The notes under the pieces are model-generated. The model saw nothing but the letters and a program-made list of their open reading frames with translations. It had not been told where the DNA came from and did not search any database. A stretch of DNA of 64,000 nt, from contig NZ_CP039252.1 in the NCBI RefSeq assembly GCF_004795855.1, positions 2,790,001 to 2,854,000 of the forward strand, written 5' to 3'. Below are positions 1 through 9,328 of the stretch, in pieces (position 1 is the first letter of the stretch; each line of letters starts with the position of its first letter). The DNA comes from Hydrogenophaga sp. PAMC20947 (GTDB lineage Bacteria; Pseudomonadota; Gammaproteobacteria; Burkholderiales; Burkholderiaceae_C). Position numbers and translations under genes: made by a program.

Positions 1-1
1 G

Positions 2-271
2 CAGGCCGGTCCCGCCGGCTTGCCCGCAGGAGCCATTGCCGATCAACTGGCGCTGGCGCCCTCGGGGCTCAGCTTTCATTTGAAAGAACTCACCGCCGCG
101 GGCCTCCTGATCCGCCAGCCCGACGGCCGGCAGGTGCGCTACAGCGCGGGCTATGCGGTCATGAACGACCTGATGGCGTACCTGGCATCCCACTGCTGTC
201 AGGGCGATGCCTGCGCACTCGTCAGCCGCACCGCCTGCCCGACCGACACCCTGGTGCATCCTCATGCCTGA
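2..271 (+). CDS. arsR: ArsR-family metalloregulator, 5' truncated by the window edge
   Basis: This is the C-terminal part of a winged-helix ArsR/SmtB repressor; the reading frame is open to the left edge, so the true start lies outside. The recognition-helix segment (SGLSFHLKEL) followed by a beta-wing (RQPDGRQVRYS) is typical of the family. A Cys-rich tail (CCQGDAC, then another Cys about ten residues on) follows the wing and could bind As(III), as C-terminal thiol sites do in some ArsR proteins; that is an inference. It is immediately upstream of a decayed aquaporin fragment, arsC and arsH, so it is probably the autoregulated repressor of this arsenic operon. Confidence 0.85.
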   Translation, partial: QAGPAGLPAGAIADQLALAPSGLSFHLKELTAAGLLIRQPDGRQVRYSAGYAVMNDLMAYLASHCCQGDACALVSRTACPTDTLVHPHA

Positions 272-291
272 ACAGCCCAGCCCCATGCCCG

Positions 292-487
292 GTGTCCACC
301 ACCGTGGGCGCCCACAACACGGCCAACGCATCCCCCTCGTTCGCCCACCCGCCGGTCACGACCCCCCGCAACTTGACCAGCACGTTTTTCGCCGTAGGCT
401 CCATCGGCGTGCCCGGATTCGCTGGCGAACCCCTGGCGAGCGCGGCCATTTCCCCAGGCGTGTTCCGCTGGTTCTGTGCTGGCACCC
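292..487 (+). pseudogene. Remnant of an aquaporin (AqpS-like) arsenite channel
   Basis: The gap between arsR and arsC translates to a stretch resembling the second half of MIP-family channels. SFAHPPVT sits where the family has SFANPAVT (the second NPA box), followed by an R-x-L-T-x-TF segment and a VPGF segment of the next helix. The NPA motif is lost (Asn to His, Ala to Pro) and everything upstream of it is missing. An ATG at 264, overlapping the arsR stop, is in a different frame and probably marks the old start. The order arsR-aqpS-arsC-arsH is a known arsenic operon layout (Sinorhizobium meliloti). The match is from memory of the family, so confidence is moderate. Confidence 0.55.
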
Positions 488-529
488 CGATTTCATCAAA
501 ACCCGACCCCCAACAAGAGATTTCCCACC

Positions 530-958
530 ATGTCTGATACCAGCATCACGATTTACCACAACCCCCAATGCGGCACTTCGCGCAATGTGCTCGCCATGAT
601 CCGAAACAGCGGAGCTGAGCCAACCGTCATCGAATACCTGAAGACGCCGCTGAAGGCCGAACAACTCCAAGTCCTGGTCCAACAACTCGGCATGCCTGTG
701 CGCGATCTGCTGCGCCAGAAAGGCACACCCTACGAAGAACTGGGCTTGGGTGCCGCACACTGGACCGACGCCCAGCTGATTGACCAGATCGAAGCCCACC
801 CCATCCTGATGAACCGTCCTGTGGTGGTCACGGCCAAAGGGGCCAAGCTTTGCCGCCCCTCTGAAGCGGTGCTCGACCTCCTGCCCAACGAGCTGCAAGG
901 CGGATTCACCAAAGAAGACGGTGAAGTGGTTGAGCCAGGGAAGGCGTCGAATGTCTGA
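530..958 (+). CDS. arsC: Arsenate reductase, glutaredoxin-coupled
   Basis: Cytoplasmic 142-residue ArsC that reduces arsenate to arsenite with glutathione and glutaredoxin. The active-site segment NPQCGTSR places the catalytic cysteine at residue 14, as in plasmid R773-type ArsC, and the length matches the family (about 140). The ATG at 530 was chosen because it begins the conserved beta strand (SITIYHNP) and has a purine-rich stretch upstream. The stop overlaps the start of arsH by eight bases, which implies translational coupling. It sits in an ars operon whose arsenite channel has decayed. Confidence 0.95.
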   Translation: MSDTSITIYHNPQCGTSRNVLAMIRNSGAEPTVIEYLKTPLKAEQLQVLVQQLGMPVRDLLRQKGTPYEELGLGAAHWTDAQLIDQIEAHPILMNRPVVVTAKGAKLCRPSEAVLDLLPNELQGGFTKEDGEVVEPGKASNV

Positions 959-1685
959 TCCGCGCCCCGCCTTGCTCGAACACTCACCGCTGGACATGGC
1001 GAATTTTCGGGCCCCTTCACCTGCGCACCTGCGCCCCGCCGCACCGTCTACCCACGCACCGCGCATCTTGCTGCTGTACGGTTCGCTGCGCGAGCGCTCT
1101 TACAGCAAATTGCTCACACTCGAAGCCGCCCGCCTGCTGCAAGCCATGGGCGCCGAGACCCGCATCTTCGACCCGGCCGGACTGCCCCAGCCCGACGCCG
1201 CGCCTGACACCCACGCCAAGGTGGCCGAGTTGCGAGCGCTCGCCGCCTGGAGCGAAGGCATGGTGTGGACCTCACCCGAGCGCCATGGCGCCATGACCGG
1301 TATTCTGAAGAGCCAGATTGACTGGATCCCGCTGAGCGTGGGTGCCGTGCGCCCCACCCAGGGCAAGACGCTGGCGGTGATGGAGGTCAGCGGTGGATCG
1401 CAATCGTTCAATGCGGTGAACCAGATGCGCATACTCGGCCGATGGATGCGCATGCTCACCATCCCCAACCAGAGCTCGGTGGCCAAGGCCTTCCTGGAAT
1501 TCGAGGAAGACGGCCGCATGAAGCCCTCGGCGTACCACGACCGGGTGGTGGACGTGATGGAAGAGCTGGTGAAATTCACCCTGCTCACGCGAGACGTGTC
1601 GCCCTATCTGGTTGACCGGTACAGCGAGCGCAAAGAAAGCGCCGCTGAATTGAGCAAACGCGTGAACCACGCGCCCAGCCGCTGA
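951..1685 (+). CDS. arsH: ArsH-type NADPH-dependent FMN reductase (organoarsenical oxidase)
   Basis: A 244-residue flavodoxin-like protein of the ArsH family. The FMN phosphate-binding loop is visible as [10 protein letters not shown] near residue 43, and the [18 protein letters not shown] segment is diagnostic of ArsH. Family members oxidise trivalent organoarsenicals and act as NADPH:FMN reductases or peroxide-generating quinone reductases. The ATG at 951 overlaps the arsC stop; an upstream in-frame start would run further into arsC. It is the last clear gene of the ars operon. Confidence 0.93.
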   Translation: MSDPRPALLEHSPLDMANFRAPSPAHLRPAAPSTHAPRILLLYGSLRERSYSKLLTLEAARLLQAMGAETRIFDPAGLPQPDAAPDTHAKVAELRALAAWSEGMVWTSPERHGAMTGILKSQIDWIPLSVGAVRPTQGKTLAVMEVSGGSQSFNAVNQMRILGRWMRMLTIPNQSSVAKAFLEFEEDGRMKPSAYHDRVVDVMEELVKFTLLTRDVSPYLVDRYSERKESAAELSKRVNHAPSR

Positions 1686-1752
1686 TCCATTTTTTACAAA
1701 CCAACCACCTGCACATCCCATTTTGCAAAACACGAAAACCATTCCCACCCAC

Positions 1753-2790
1753 ATGAAGGGCGTCCAGCTCACCGGCCACGGTGGCCTGGACCAGCTCGCG
1801 ATCCGCGACAACATCCCCGTGCCCACCCCAGGGCCGCGCGACGTGCTGATCCGGGTGCGCGCCGCGGGCGTGAACAACACCGATCTCAACACCCGCATCG
1901 GCTGGTACGCCAAATCCGAAGGCGACAGCAGCGACGCGGGCTGGAACGGCGAAGGCTTGAAGTTTCCACGCATCCAGGGCGCGGACGTCTGTGGCGAGGT
2001 GGTGGCCGTGGGGGCTGAAGTTGACCCTGCGCTGTTGAACAAACGGGTGCTGATCGAGCCCTGCCTTCAGGAGGCGAATGGAAAAGCTTTGGAGCAGCCC
2101 TGGTATTTCGGCTCCGAGTGCGACGGCGGTTTTGCGGAATACACGGTGGTGGCCGCGCGCCACGCCCATGCCATCAACAGCCCGCTCAGCGACGTGGAGC
2201 TGGCTTCGTTCCCCTGCTCCTACTCCACCGCTGAAAACATGCTCACCCGAGCGAACGTGGGCGCCAACGATGTGGTGCTGATCACAGGCGCTTCAGGCGG
2301 CGTGGGCTCGGCCGCGATTCAACTGGCGAAAGCCCGGGGAGCCCAGGTGATCGCCGTCACCTCGCCGACCAAAGCCGACGCCTTGCTGGCCCTCGGCGCC
2401 AGGCAAGCGCTGGACCGCAACGATGACATGGTGAAGGCGCTGGGCAAAAACAGTGTCACCGTGGTGATCGACCTCGTGGCAGGCGCCCAGTGGCCCAGCT
2501 TGCTGGACGTGCTCAAGCCTTTCGGCCGATACGCCACCGCAGGCGCCATCGCTGGCCCGATGGTCGAACTCGATGTGCGCACGCTCTACCTCAAAGACCT
2601 GAGCCTGTTCGGTTGCACGGTGCTGGGCGAGACCGTGTTCGCCAACCTGGTGCGCCGCATCGAGTCGGGCGACATCCAGCCGCTGGTGGCGCAGACGTTT
2701 CCCCTGGACCACATTCGGGAAGCGCAGACCCAGTTCGAAACGAAGGCTCACATTGGGAAGCTGGTGCTGGACATCGCCAGCCACCCCTGA
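1753..2790 (+). CDS. Medium-chain dehydrogenase, quinone-oxidoreductase-like
   Basis: A 345-residue MDR-superfamily NADPH-dependent oxidoreductase. The N-terminal GroES-like half begins MKGVQLTGHGGLD and contains the AAGVNNTDLNTR strand. The Rossmann half carries VLITGASGGVGSAAIQLAKARG, the nucleotide-binding glycine motif of zeta-crystallin/quinone reductases. Catalytic zinc ligands of alcohol dehydrogenases are not evident, which favours the zinc-independent quinone reductase branch. An in-frame TTG at 1723 is an alternative start; the ATG at 1753 fits the usual family N-terminus. The substrate is unknown. It lies 67 bases after arsH and may be co-transcribed with the ars genes. Confidence 0.8.
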   Translation: MKGVQLTGHGGLDQLAIRDNIPVPTPGPRDVLIRVRAAGVNNTDLNTRIGWYAKSEGDSSDAGWNGEGLKFPRIQGADVCGEVVAVGAEVDPALLNKRVLIEPCLQEANGKALEQPWYFGSECDGGFAEYTVVAARHAHAINSPLSDVELASFPCSYSTAENMLTRANVGANDVVLITGASGGVGSAAIQLAKARGAQVIAVTSPTKADALLALGARQALDRNDDMVKALGKNSVTVVIDLVAGAQWPSLLDVLKPFGRYATAGAIAGPMVELDVRTLYLKDLSLFGCTVLGETVFANLVRRIESGDIQPLVAQTFPLDHIREAQTQFETKAHIGKLVLDIASHP

Positions 2791-2846
2791 ATTCGCTCGG
2801 GCCACCGCAGCCGTTGGTTTCAGAGCACCATCCCCGGCAGCACAGG

Positions 2847-3623
2847 TCAACCCCCGACAAACCCCACCCAGCCCCGCGCCCGCAACTCGCACGCGGGGCA
2901 GGTGCCACATCCATAGCCCCAGGCATGGCGGTGTTCCCGGTCGCCGAGGTAGCAGGTGTGGGTGTGCTCCACGATCAAATCCACCAGCTGTTGTCCTCCG
3001 CCTTCGACGCCTGAAGCCGCGCCCACATCGTGAGCCAGCCGCCAGGTGGCGGCTTTGTCGATCCACATGAGGGGGGTGTCGATCAGGAAACGGTGGTCCA
3101 TGCCCAGCGACAGCGCGACCTGCAACGCCTTCATGGTGTCGTCGCGGCAATCAGGGTACCCGGAGAAATCCGTTTCGCACACACCGGTGATGATCACTTG
3201 AATACCGCGCCGGTAAGCCAGCGCGGCGGCGAGCGTCAAAAACAGCAGGTTGCGGCCCGGCACAAAGGTGTTGGGCAGGCCGCTTTCCTCCATGCGAAAC
3301 GCCATGTCCCGGGTGAGCGAGGTTTCGCTGACCTTGCCGAGCACGGCCAGATCCAGCACATGGTCCTCCCCCAGGCGGGTGGACCAGTCCGGGAACCGGC
3401 CTCGCAATTCACCCAGCACCTGCAGCCGAGCGGTCATCTCCACGCTGTGGCGCTGACCGTAGTCAAAGCCCAAGGTCTCTACGCGCGGATAACGCGCCAA
3501 GGCCTGAGCCAGGCATGTGGTGGAATCCTGGCCGCCCGAGAACAGCACCAGCGCACTGGTGTGGTGTGGGATGGCGGACGGGCGCAGGGGGACGGAGGAA
3601 GGGGGCGTGAGAGCGTCGGACAT
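2847..3623 (-). CDS. queC: 7-cyano-7-deazaguanine (preQ0) synthase
   Basis: QueC converts 7-carboxy-7-deazaguanine to preQ0 with ATP and ammonia in queuosine biosynthesis. The 258-residue protein has the PP-loop SGGQDSTT at residues 29-36, the DYGQRH segment, and a C-terminal zinc site formed by Cys residues in YGCGTCPAC together with an upstream Cys near HTHTC. The ATG at 3623 gives a short lead before the PP-loop strand; the longer in-frame start adds only seven residues. It stands alone next to the flagellar cluster and is convergent with the upstream oxidoreductase gene. Confidence 0.95.
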   Translation of the reverse strand: MSDALTPPSSVPLRPSAIPHHTSALVLFSGGQDSTTCLAQALARYPRVETLGFDYGQRHSVEMTARLQVLGELRGRFPDWSTRLGEDHVLDLAVLGKVSETSLTRDMAFRMEESGLPNTFVPGRNLLFLTLAAALAYRRGIQVIITGVCETDFSGYPDCRDDTMKALQVALSLGMDHRFLIDTPLMWIDKAATWRLAHDVGAASGVEGGGQQLVDLIVEHTHTCYLGDREHRHAWGYGCGTCPACELRARGWVGFVGG

Positions 3624-3665
3624 AGCGCGATGGTAGCGCGCCACGATGGACCTGCGCGCAGGCTC

Positions 3666-4910
3666 TCAACCGCGGTGGTGCGCGGGGATCGGTTCGACAT
3701 CTCGACTGGTGGCCAGCATGCGCAGCAATGCCCGGTTGGCCTGTTCCAGAGAGATTTCATGTTCGGCACAGAGCGCAGGCAGGTGGTGCAGGCGCTCGAT
3801 GCTGCTTTGCGCCCGGGACACTTCCAGCAGGCCGTGGTAGGGGCCGTCCTGGCGCAACAAGGCGTCCATCGTGCGCCCCGGCAGCGGGACCCGGTGCAGC
3901 ACCGGACCCAGCGGTTCATGCAGCAACCGGTCCATCTGGCTCAGCAGCGAGGTGAAGTACACCTCGGCCCGCAGGTCTTCGTCAGAGCCCGAGTCCAGCA
4001 GGTGTTGTGCCAGACGCGAGCGCAAAACCTGAGCGTAGCGCACGGGGTGCAAGGCGTTGTCGGTTTCGCTGCCGTGCAGCTGCTCACTCAGCCACTGGCC
4101 CAGCGCTGTCAAGCCCAGCATCATGATGGCGTGGCGCAACGAATCGATCTCTCGGCGCAGGCCCATGGCCGCCGAATTGACCAGCGCCAGCAACCGGTAG
4201 ACCAGCACCGGGTCTTGCCGCACGAACCGTTCCAGTTGCTCCAGCGAACAATCCTCCTGGATGGCCTTGCGGCATTGCAGGATGATGACCGCATCACAGC
4301 CCATGGGCTTGTCACGCCAGGCGTGCAGCACATCGTCTTCTGGCCAGCCCGAAACGCCCCACGCCCCCGCTGCGTCCAGGCAATGATCGGCCAGCAAGCG
4401 CCCGCCAATGCCTTCGTACAACTGACCCGCCAGCATGGGGCTGGTGCGACCGGGCACAGGCGTTCCATCGGCCGCGCACGACTGCAAAGCTTCCAGTGAT
4501 TCGGCCGCGCTGGGTTGCAAAAGGCTGCGCACGCCCAGCGGAGCAATCACTTCGCCATGCATATCGGCCAGGGGCAATCGCCGCAACAGCTGATGGCCAC
4601 CACGGACCGCCACGGCAAGCGCTGCCAAGCGGCCCGGTTCGGTGAAAGGCTCGGGGCCCAACTCAATCCAGGTATGGTGGACCGGCGGGCAGCGCGTGGC
4701 CTGCCACTGCAAATCGGGTGACTGAAAAGAAACGATCAGCAACGGTGCGCCTGCGGGCCAATCCTCTCCCAGGACCTGCATCACATGGGCGGCGTCCACC
4801 GATGCCGGCCGGGTTTCGAGCACGCCCACCCGAACGGCGGCGAGCCGGCGGCGCCGGTTCCAGACCGGCTGGTAAGCCATGGCCACACTGTCCAGTACGC
4901 TTTTGCTCAT
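3666..4910 (-). CDS. HDOD-domain signalling protein (YuxH-like, degenerate EAL half)
   Basis: A 414-residue cytoplasmic protein. Residues 1 to about 190 look like a degenerate EAL-type half: it opens with YQPVWNRRRRLAAVRVGVLE, like the start of YuxH-class proteins, but I see no EAL signature, so it is unlikely to cleave c-di-GMP. Residues about 205-400 form an HDOD domain, with the predicted helical segment around QDPVLVYRLLALVNSAA. HDOD proteins near flagellar genes have been linked to signalling and motility control, but the target here is unknown. A large inverted repeat lies between its start and flgL, so co-transcription with the flg genes is uncertain. Confidence 0.75.
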   Translation of the reverse strand: MSKSVLDSVAMAYQPVWNRRRRLAAVRVGVLETRPASVDAAHVMQVLGEDWPAGAPLLIVSFQSPDLQWQATRCPPVHHTWIELGPEPFTEPGRLAALAVAVRGGHQLLRRLPLADMHGEVIAPLGVRSLLQPSAAESLEALQSCAADGTPVPGRTSPMLAGQLYEGIGGRLLADHCLDAAGAWGVSGWPEDDVLHAWRDKPMGCDAVIILQCRKAIQEDCSLEQLERFVRQDPVLVYRLLALVNSAAMGLRREIDSLRHAIMMLGLTALGQWLSEQLHGSETDNALHPVRYAQVLRSRLAQHLLDSGSDEDLRAEVYFTSLLSQMDRLLHEPLGPVLHRVPLPGRTMDALLRQDGPYHGLLEVSRAQSSIERLHHLPALCAEHEISLEQANRALLRMLATSRDVEPIPAHHRG

Positions 4911-4917
4911 GGTTTAA

Positions 4918-4975
4918 GGCCTGTGAACACTGTTTGTTCCAAGTGCGAATGGGGTGAGAATAGTGTTCACAGGCC
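4918..4975. repeat. Large inverted repeat between flgL and the HDOD gene
   Basis: Two 16-base arms (4918-4933 and 4960-4975) are complementary with one mismatch and are separated by 26 bases. The right arm touches the flgL stop codon and the left arm ends eight bases before the HDOD start codon. The left arm overlaps a smaller GAACA-N5-TGTTC dyad at 4925-4939. There is no T-run, so it is not a canonical intrinsic terminator. It could be a processing or attenuation hairpin at the end of the flg transcript, or an operator. Confidence 0.7.
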
Positions 4976-6190
4976 CTAGCTGATGTACTGGAACAAGGAC
5001 AGGTTCTGAATCTTGGCGTAGGACTGCAAGGCGACCTCCAGGGCAGTCTGCTTGTTCTGGAAATCGGAAATGCCCTGGATCATGTCGAGATCTTCAAGGT
5101 TGGACTGCTCGGTTTTGTGCGCAACCGCGCGACCGGTGAGCAAAGCCTCGGTGGCATCAGCCCGGTTGAGCCAGGCGCCGGTCTGGCTCCGTGCCTGCGA
5201 ATTGCGATCCAGGCTGGCATCGATTTCGCCCATGGCGCGGTCGATCACATGGGTGCGCGACGCGCCATTGCCGGTTGACCGCAACGCATCAATAGCGTTC
5301 TGCATGACTTTGAAGATATCGGTTGGGGACGTGGGCGTCGCCACAGCGATGGAGTCTAAGTCTTGTGGCGCTCCACTCACCACAAGCGACATGCCATCGA
5401 ATTCAATGGCACTGCCTGCCACATAAGGCACACCGATCATGCCAGCCACCGGCGCACCAGTCGTGGTGTTGGTCACGCTGAACTGCATCACGCCACCGAC
5501 ATCGGCAAACGTTAGGTTGTAGTTTTGGCCAGTCAAGGCCGTGGGACTGGTCACTTTGCCGGAGTCGGTGCGCACACTGCCGGTGTTGCCTGCGCCCAGA
5601 TCAACAGCAAAGGTGCCATTCCCTTTGGGCACCTGCATCCAGATGGCCTCACCGTCCAGCGACTGGGGCAGCGTGTTGTTGCCAGTGGCTTCCTGCCCGC
5701 GCTGTCCATCGAAGCGCACGTCGCCGCCCCCGGAGGGACCGTACACCTCAACAAAGGGTGTCTGCGAACCACCCAGCCCGCCAAACAAGGTGCGGCCAGA
5801 AGAATCGCGCTGGTTGGCTACGCCGAGCAGGCGCTCGCGCAGGCCCTCGATCTGCAGGGCAATATCGGCCCGCTCCCGGTCACTGTAGGAGCCATTGCCC
5901 GCCGACACCAGCAGCGTACGCACATCCTGGATGAGCTCATTGGCCTCGCCCAGCGCGCTCTCGGCCTGGGTGAGGCTGGCACGCGAACTTGCCAGAGCGC
6001 GTTTGTCGGACTCCACCCGGGCATAGCGGTTTTGCACCGCCTCGGACATGACCGCCGAGACCGGATCATCGCTGGCCTTTAGCACGCGTTTACCGGTCGA
6101 GATGCGGTTTTGCTGGTCCACCAGATCCGACTGGCGCTTGCTCAGATTACCGATGGTGTTGTCATAACTGTTGGCGGTGGCGACTCTCAT
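4976..6190 (-). CDS. flgL: Hook-filament junction protein FlgL (HAP3)
   Basis: FlgL forms the second junction layer between hook and filament and is exported by the flagellar type III system. The 404-residue protein begins with the flagellin-like D0/D1 helix (NRISTGKRVLKASDDPVSA) and ends with a matching helix (NKQTALEVALQSYAKIQNL), as expected for a structure whose two termini pair. The variable middle is larger than in E. coli FlgL (about 317 residues), suggesting an extra surface domain. It follows flgK by 21 bases at the end of the flg run. Confidence 0.95.
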   Translation of the reverse strand: MRVATANSYDNTIGNLSKRQSDLVDQQNRISTGKRVLKASDDPVSAVMSEAVQNRYARVESDKRALASSRASLTQAESALGEANELIQDVRTLLVSAGNGSYSDRERADIALQIEGLRERLLGVANQRDSSGRTLFGGLGGSQTPFVEVYGPSGGGDVRFDGQRGQEATGNNTLPQSLDGEAIWMQVPKGNGTFAVDLGAGNTGSVRTDSGKVTSPTALTGQNYNLTFADVGGVMQFSVTNTTTGAPVAGMIGVPYVAGSAIEFDGMSLVVSGAPQDLDSIAVATPTSPTDIFKVMQNAIDALRSTGNGASRTHVIDRAMGEIDASLDRNSQARSQTGAWLNRADATEALLTGRAVAHKTEQSNLEDLDMIQGISDFQNKQTALEVALQSYAKIQNLSLFQYIS

Positions 6191-6211
6191 GGTGTCCTCT
6201 CATTCGCTGAA

Positions 6212-8122
6212 TCAGCGACCCACAGATTGCATCAGGGTGTCAAACGTGCTCTGGGCAATTTGCAGGAATTTGGCCGACGCCTGGTAAGCCTGCTGGTACT
6301 GCAACAACCGGGCTGCTTCCTCGTCCAGGTTGACACCAGAAACCGACGAACGCGCCGCCTCGGTATTGGACGCAACTTGCGCCGAATAGCTGGCTGAGAA
6401 TTTCGCGCTCTGCACCTGGGTACCCAGGTGCGAAAGCAAAGCGCCATAGCCATCGCTGAGCGAAACGCCATCAAAGGTGGCCAAATCGCGCAAGGCCAAT
6501 ACCGCTTCTGCATTGCCCCCGTTCTGGCTGTTTCCTCCAGCGGGCGACGCGGTCACGGTGAAGCTTTCCCCGGCCGTGGGCGAACCTCGCAGGGTCAGGC
6601 TCCAGCCGTTGAACTGCAAGGGCTGCCCGGGTGTGTAGTTGTAGCTTGAGAGCGCGGCGTTGTCGGGCGGGGGATTGCCCGGCCCGAGGCCGGTGGCTGT
6701 GAAGCTACCGTCTGCAAGGAAAGTGATCGTGACCGGATCGGTCAGGTTGGCGGAAGGCTCCACCGCGTAGAGCTTTTCAATGGTCATGCCACCGGTGTTG
6801 CCCGTGCCGGGGGTCACCATCACTGGGCTGCCCACCGCCAGTTGGTTGGGCGCTCCGATGGCGAGCTGCATGTTGCGTGCAGCCGCAGAAAAGGGACGCA
6901 CCTTGAAGCTGTCGCCCACGGCGCCGGCGCCCGAGTCGAGCTGGAAGCTCAATCCGTCAACCTCGGCCGGCAGGCTGGCAAATGACGAAGTCGTGCCATC
7001 GGACATGCGGGTCACCGTGACGCCGCTCGCCACAAAACTGACCTTGTAGTCCGAAGCCTTTAAAGCCGCCGGATCCGTCACTTCACTGTGGATTTGCGCA
7101 GTACCCGAGTTCGTGTTCGCAGGTGTTCCCACCACCGGCGCAGCAGGGACAAAGAAATTGCCACCCGCATTGCCCTGCAGATCCACGCCCAGCGTGTGCT
7201 GGGTGTTCATCTCGGTCGTGAGCGCCAGCGACATGCGCCCCAGCAGGTTTTCCATCTTGGGCAGATCGTCTTTCAGAAAGCCCATCAAGCCGCCCAGGCT
7301 GCCTCCCAGCGAAGCATGCGCCATGGTGTGCGACACCCCCCCCTGCACAAAATTGATCTGGATCTGGGCAGGGTCGGTGTTGTCGGCCACCACCTGGAGC
7401 TTGTTTGCACTCTGCCCCAGGACCAGCGGCTGGCTGCCGCCCACAAACACGCTGACACTGCCGTCGTCGGCAGACACGGTGCTGATCTGCACGTATTGGC
7501 TGAGCTCGGCAAGCGCAGCGTCGCGCTGATCGAGCAAATCGTTGGGCTGCCCCTGGTTGCCCTGGTTTTCAATCACCTTCTGGTTGAGTTTGGCGATGTC
7601 GGAAGCAAGGCGGTTGATGTTGTCAACCGAAGTTTTGGCCTGAAGGCGGCCACTGTTGACCATGGTATCGAGCTGCGTTGCCGTGTCGCGCATGCGAGCG
7701 GCCAGATCATCGCCACGCGAGATCGCCACCACACGGGCCGACAGATCAGATGGCGAGGACGCCACATCGTTCCAGGCGTTGAGCATGGAGTTGACGGCCG
7801 CTCCCAAGCCCTCTTCACCAATCGGGAACAGCGACTCCAGCTGGCTCATGCGCGTATAGCGTTCGCTGTCGGCAGCCGCCACGGAGCTGGCCACTTGGGC
7901 TTCCCGGGTCAGGTAGGCACTGTGCGAACGCGTCACACTGGACAGCTCGACGCCTTTTCCGAAATACATGCCACCCAGCGTCTGGTAGCCCGCCGACTGG
8001 GTCTGCACCGTTTGCCGAGAGTAACCCGAGGTGTTCACATTGGCAATGTTGTTGCCAATGACCTGCAAGGCCGCCAGGTTGGTGGTGAGGGCGCCGGCGC
8101 CAATGCTCAGTGAAGAGGTCAT
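6212..8122 (-). CDS. flgK: Hook-filament junction protein FlgK (HAP1)
   Basis: FlgK caps the hook and joins it to FlgL. The 636-residue protein has the rod/hook signature NNIANVNTSGYSRQ near residue 30 and a C-terminal helix LLQYQQAYQASAKFLQIAQ that pairs with the N-terminus in the filament-type core. E. coli FlgK is about 547 residues, so the central domain is enlarged. The ATG at 8122 was chosen because a GAGGAA ribosome site lies six bases upstream, rather than the ATG at 8149. It is co-directional with flgJ and flgL. Confidence 0.95.
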   Translation of the reverse strand: MTSSLSIGAGALTTNLAALQVIGNNIANVNTSGYSRQTVQTQSAGYQTLGGMYFGKGVELSSVTRSHSAYLTREAQVASSVAAADSERYTRMSQLESLFPIGEEGLGAAVNSMLNAWNDVASSPSDLSARVVAISRGDDLAARMRDTATQLDTMVNSGRLQAKTSVDNINRLASDIAKLNQKVIENQGNQGQPNDLLDQRDAALAELSQYVQISTVSADDGSVSVFVGGSQPLVLGQSANKLQVVADNTDPAQIQINFVQGGVSHTMAHASLGGSLGGLMGFLKDDLPKMENLLGRMSLALTTEMNTQHTLGVDLQGNAGGNFFVPAAPVVGTPANTNSGTAQIHSEVTDPAALKASDYKVSFVASGVTVTRMSDGTTSSFASLPAEVDGLSFQLDSGAGAVGDSFKVRPFSAAARNMQLAIGAPNQLAVGSPVMVTPGTGNTGGMTIEKLYAVEPSANLTDPVTITFLADGSFTATGLGPGNPPPDNAALSSYNYTPGQPLQFNGWSLTLRGSPTAGESFTVTASPAGGNSQNGGNAEAVLALRDLATFDGVSLSDGYGALLSHLGTQVQSAKFSASYSAQVASNTEAARSSVSGVNLDEEAARLLQYQQAYQASAKFLQIAQSTFDTLMQSVGR

Positions 8123-8260
8123 TTCAACGTTCCTCGTTTCCAGGCGCAAGCTCTCGCCGCCACAATGCCATCAACACCACCGGCAACACCTGCAAAACCG
8201 GACGCCTGCGGGTCCGTGAAGCATTGCCAAATTCAGCGTGAGAAACGGCGAAAGCGGTGC

Positions 8261-9166
8261 TCATAGCGAACTCCGTTGCAGGCTCAGGGTCGTGTTGATG
8301 GCCTGGCTGAGCTTGGCCGCATAGCGCGGATCGGTGGCGTAACCGGCCTTTTGCAACCCGGTGGTGAACCCTTGCACCGAGTCCAGCTGATCCATCACCT
8401 GGTCGTACCGCGGGCTCTTGCTGATCAGCTTCGCGTAATCGCGGAAAGCGTCTTCGTAGGAATCGTAGGCCCGGAACTTGGCCGTGGTCTTGTGGGGCGT
8501 TCCGTTGCTGTACTCGGTGGTCCGCACTTCGGCGACCTTGCCTTTCCACCCACCGGTGGCTTTGATACCGAACAGGTTGAACGATGGCGCCCCATCGGCA
8601 TGGCGGATTTCGCTCTTGCCCCAACCGGTCTCGTGGCCAGCTTGCCCAATCATGTAGCTCGCAGGAATACCCGAATCCCGCGACACCGCTTCAGCCGCCT
8701 GGCTGTGCTGGTTCACGAAACCCGCCTGACGCGAATTGCCCGAAGCGCGCGAGACGGTGCTACCGCCTGAGACCCAGGGCGCTTCTGACATCTTGGCCGA
8801 AGGGGCTTTGACCGCGTCACCCGCGTCACCCGCCTTGCCCCCTTGATCCGTGATTTGCTGGCTGAGCTGGCGCTCAATGGCGCCCGACAAGCCCCCAGGG
8901 AGGCCCGACATCTGCACCGCAAACTGCTGGTCGAGCAAATCATTGCCCAGGCTGCTGCCCTGGCCTTCCAGAATGCCCGACTTCATCGTCGCTTCGCGCA
9001 TGCTCTTGATCACTTCGCGCATGAACAAGGCTTCAAATTGCTTGGCCGCCTGTTTGAGCGCAGCCTTGCCATCGTCGCCCGATTTACTGGCCTGGTATTT
9101 CAGACCGTTCAGCGAAGAAGGATCGGCCGACAAGGCCTGCTGCATGCCCATCGAAACGGTGTTCAC
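8261..9166 (-). CDS. flgJ: FlgJ: rod-cap chaperone with peptidoglycan hydrolase domain
   Basis: FlgJ caps the growing rod and cuts peptidoglycan for its passage. In this 301-residue protein the N-terminal rod-binding part (about residues 20-100) includes FEALFMREVIKSMREA. The C-terminal glucosaminidase domain (about 150-295) includes SGIPASYMIGQAGHETGWGK, whose Glu is the likely catalytic acid. The two-domain form is typical of beta- and gamma-proteobacteria. It is separated from flgK by 138 bases without a convincing gene and from flgI by a repeat-containing gap. Confidence 0.95.
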   Translation of the reverse strand: MNTVSMGMQQALSADPSSLNGLKYQASKSGDDGKAALKQAAKQFEALFMREVIKSMREATMKSGILEGQGSSLGNDLLDQQFAVQMSGLPGGLSGAIERQLSQQITDQGGKAGDAGDAVKAPSAKMSEAPWVSGGSTVSRASGNSRQAGFVNQHSQAAEAVSRDSGIPASYMIGQAGHETGWGKSEIRHADGAPSFNLFGIKATGGWKGKVAEVRTTEYSNGTPHKTTAKFRAYDSYEDAFRDYAKLISKSPRYDQVMDQLDSVQGFTTGLQKAGYATDPRYAAKLSQAINTTLSLQRSSL

Positions 9167-9328
9167 ACCCAGGCCCTCCCGAGCGGCATGGATGCGCGAC
9201 GATTCGAAACCGCCTCAACACGCAGCATGCCCGTGATATGCCCGCCACAAGGCTGCGAATGACACAAGCTGGACTCAGAAGCAGCAACCAGACGACGTAC
9301 TTTCCGTAGCGATGTGCCGGAACCCGGA

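Noticed and set aside
3030..4499. 489-residue open frame on the plus strand
   Set aside because: It is antisense to queC and the HDOD gene, Gln/His/Arg-rich and has no recognisable motif; the minus-strand genes are clear.
8124..8264. 46-residue frame overlapping the flgJ stop (ATGA) in the flgJ-flgK gap
   Set aside because: The overlap looks tempting, but the product is Arg-rich with no family resemblance and has no ribosome site of its own.
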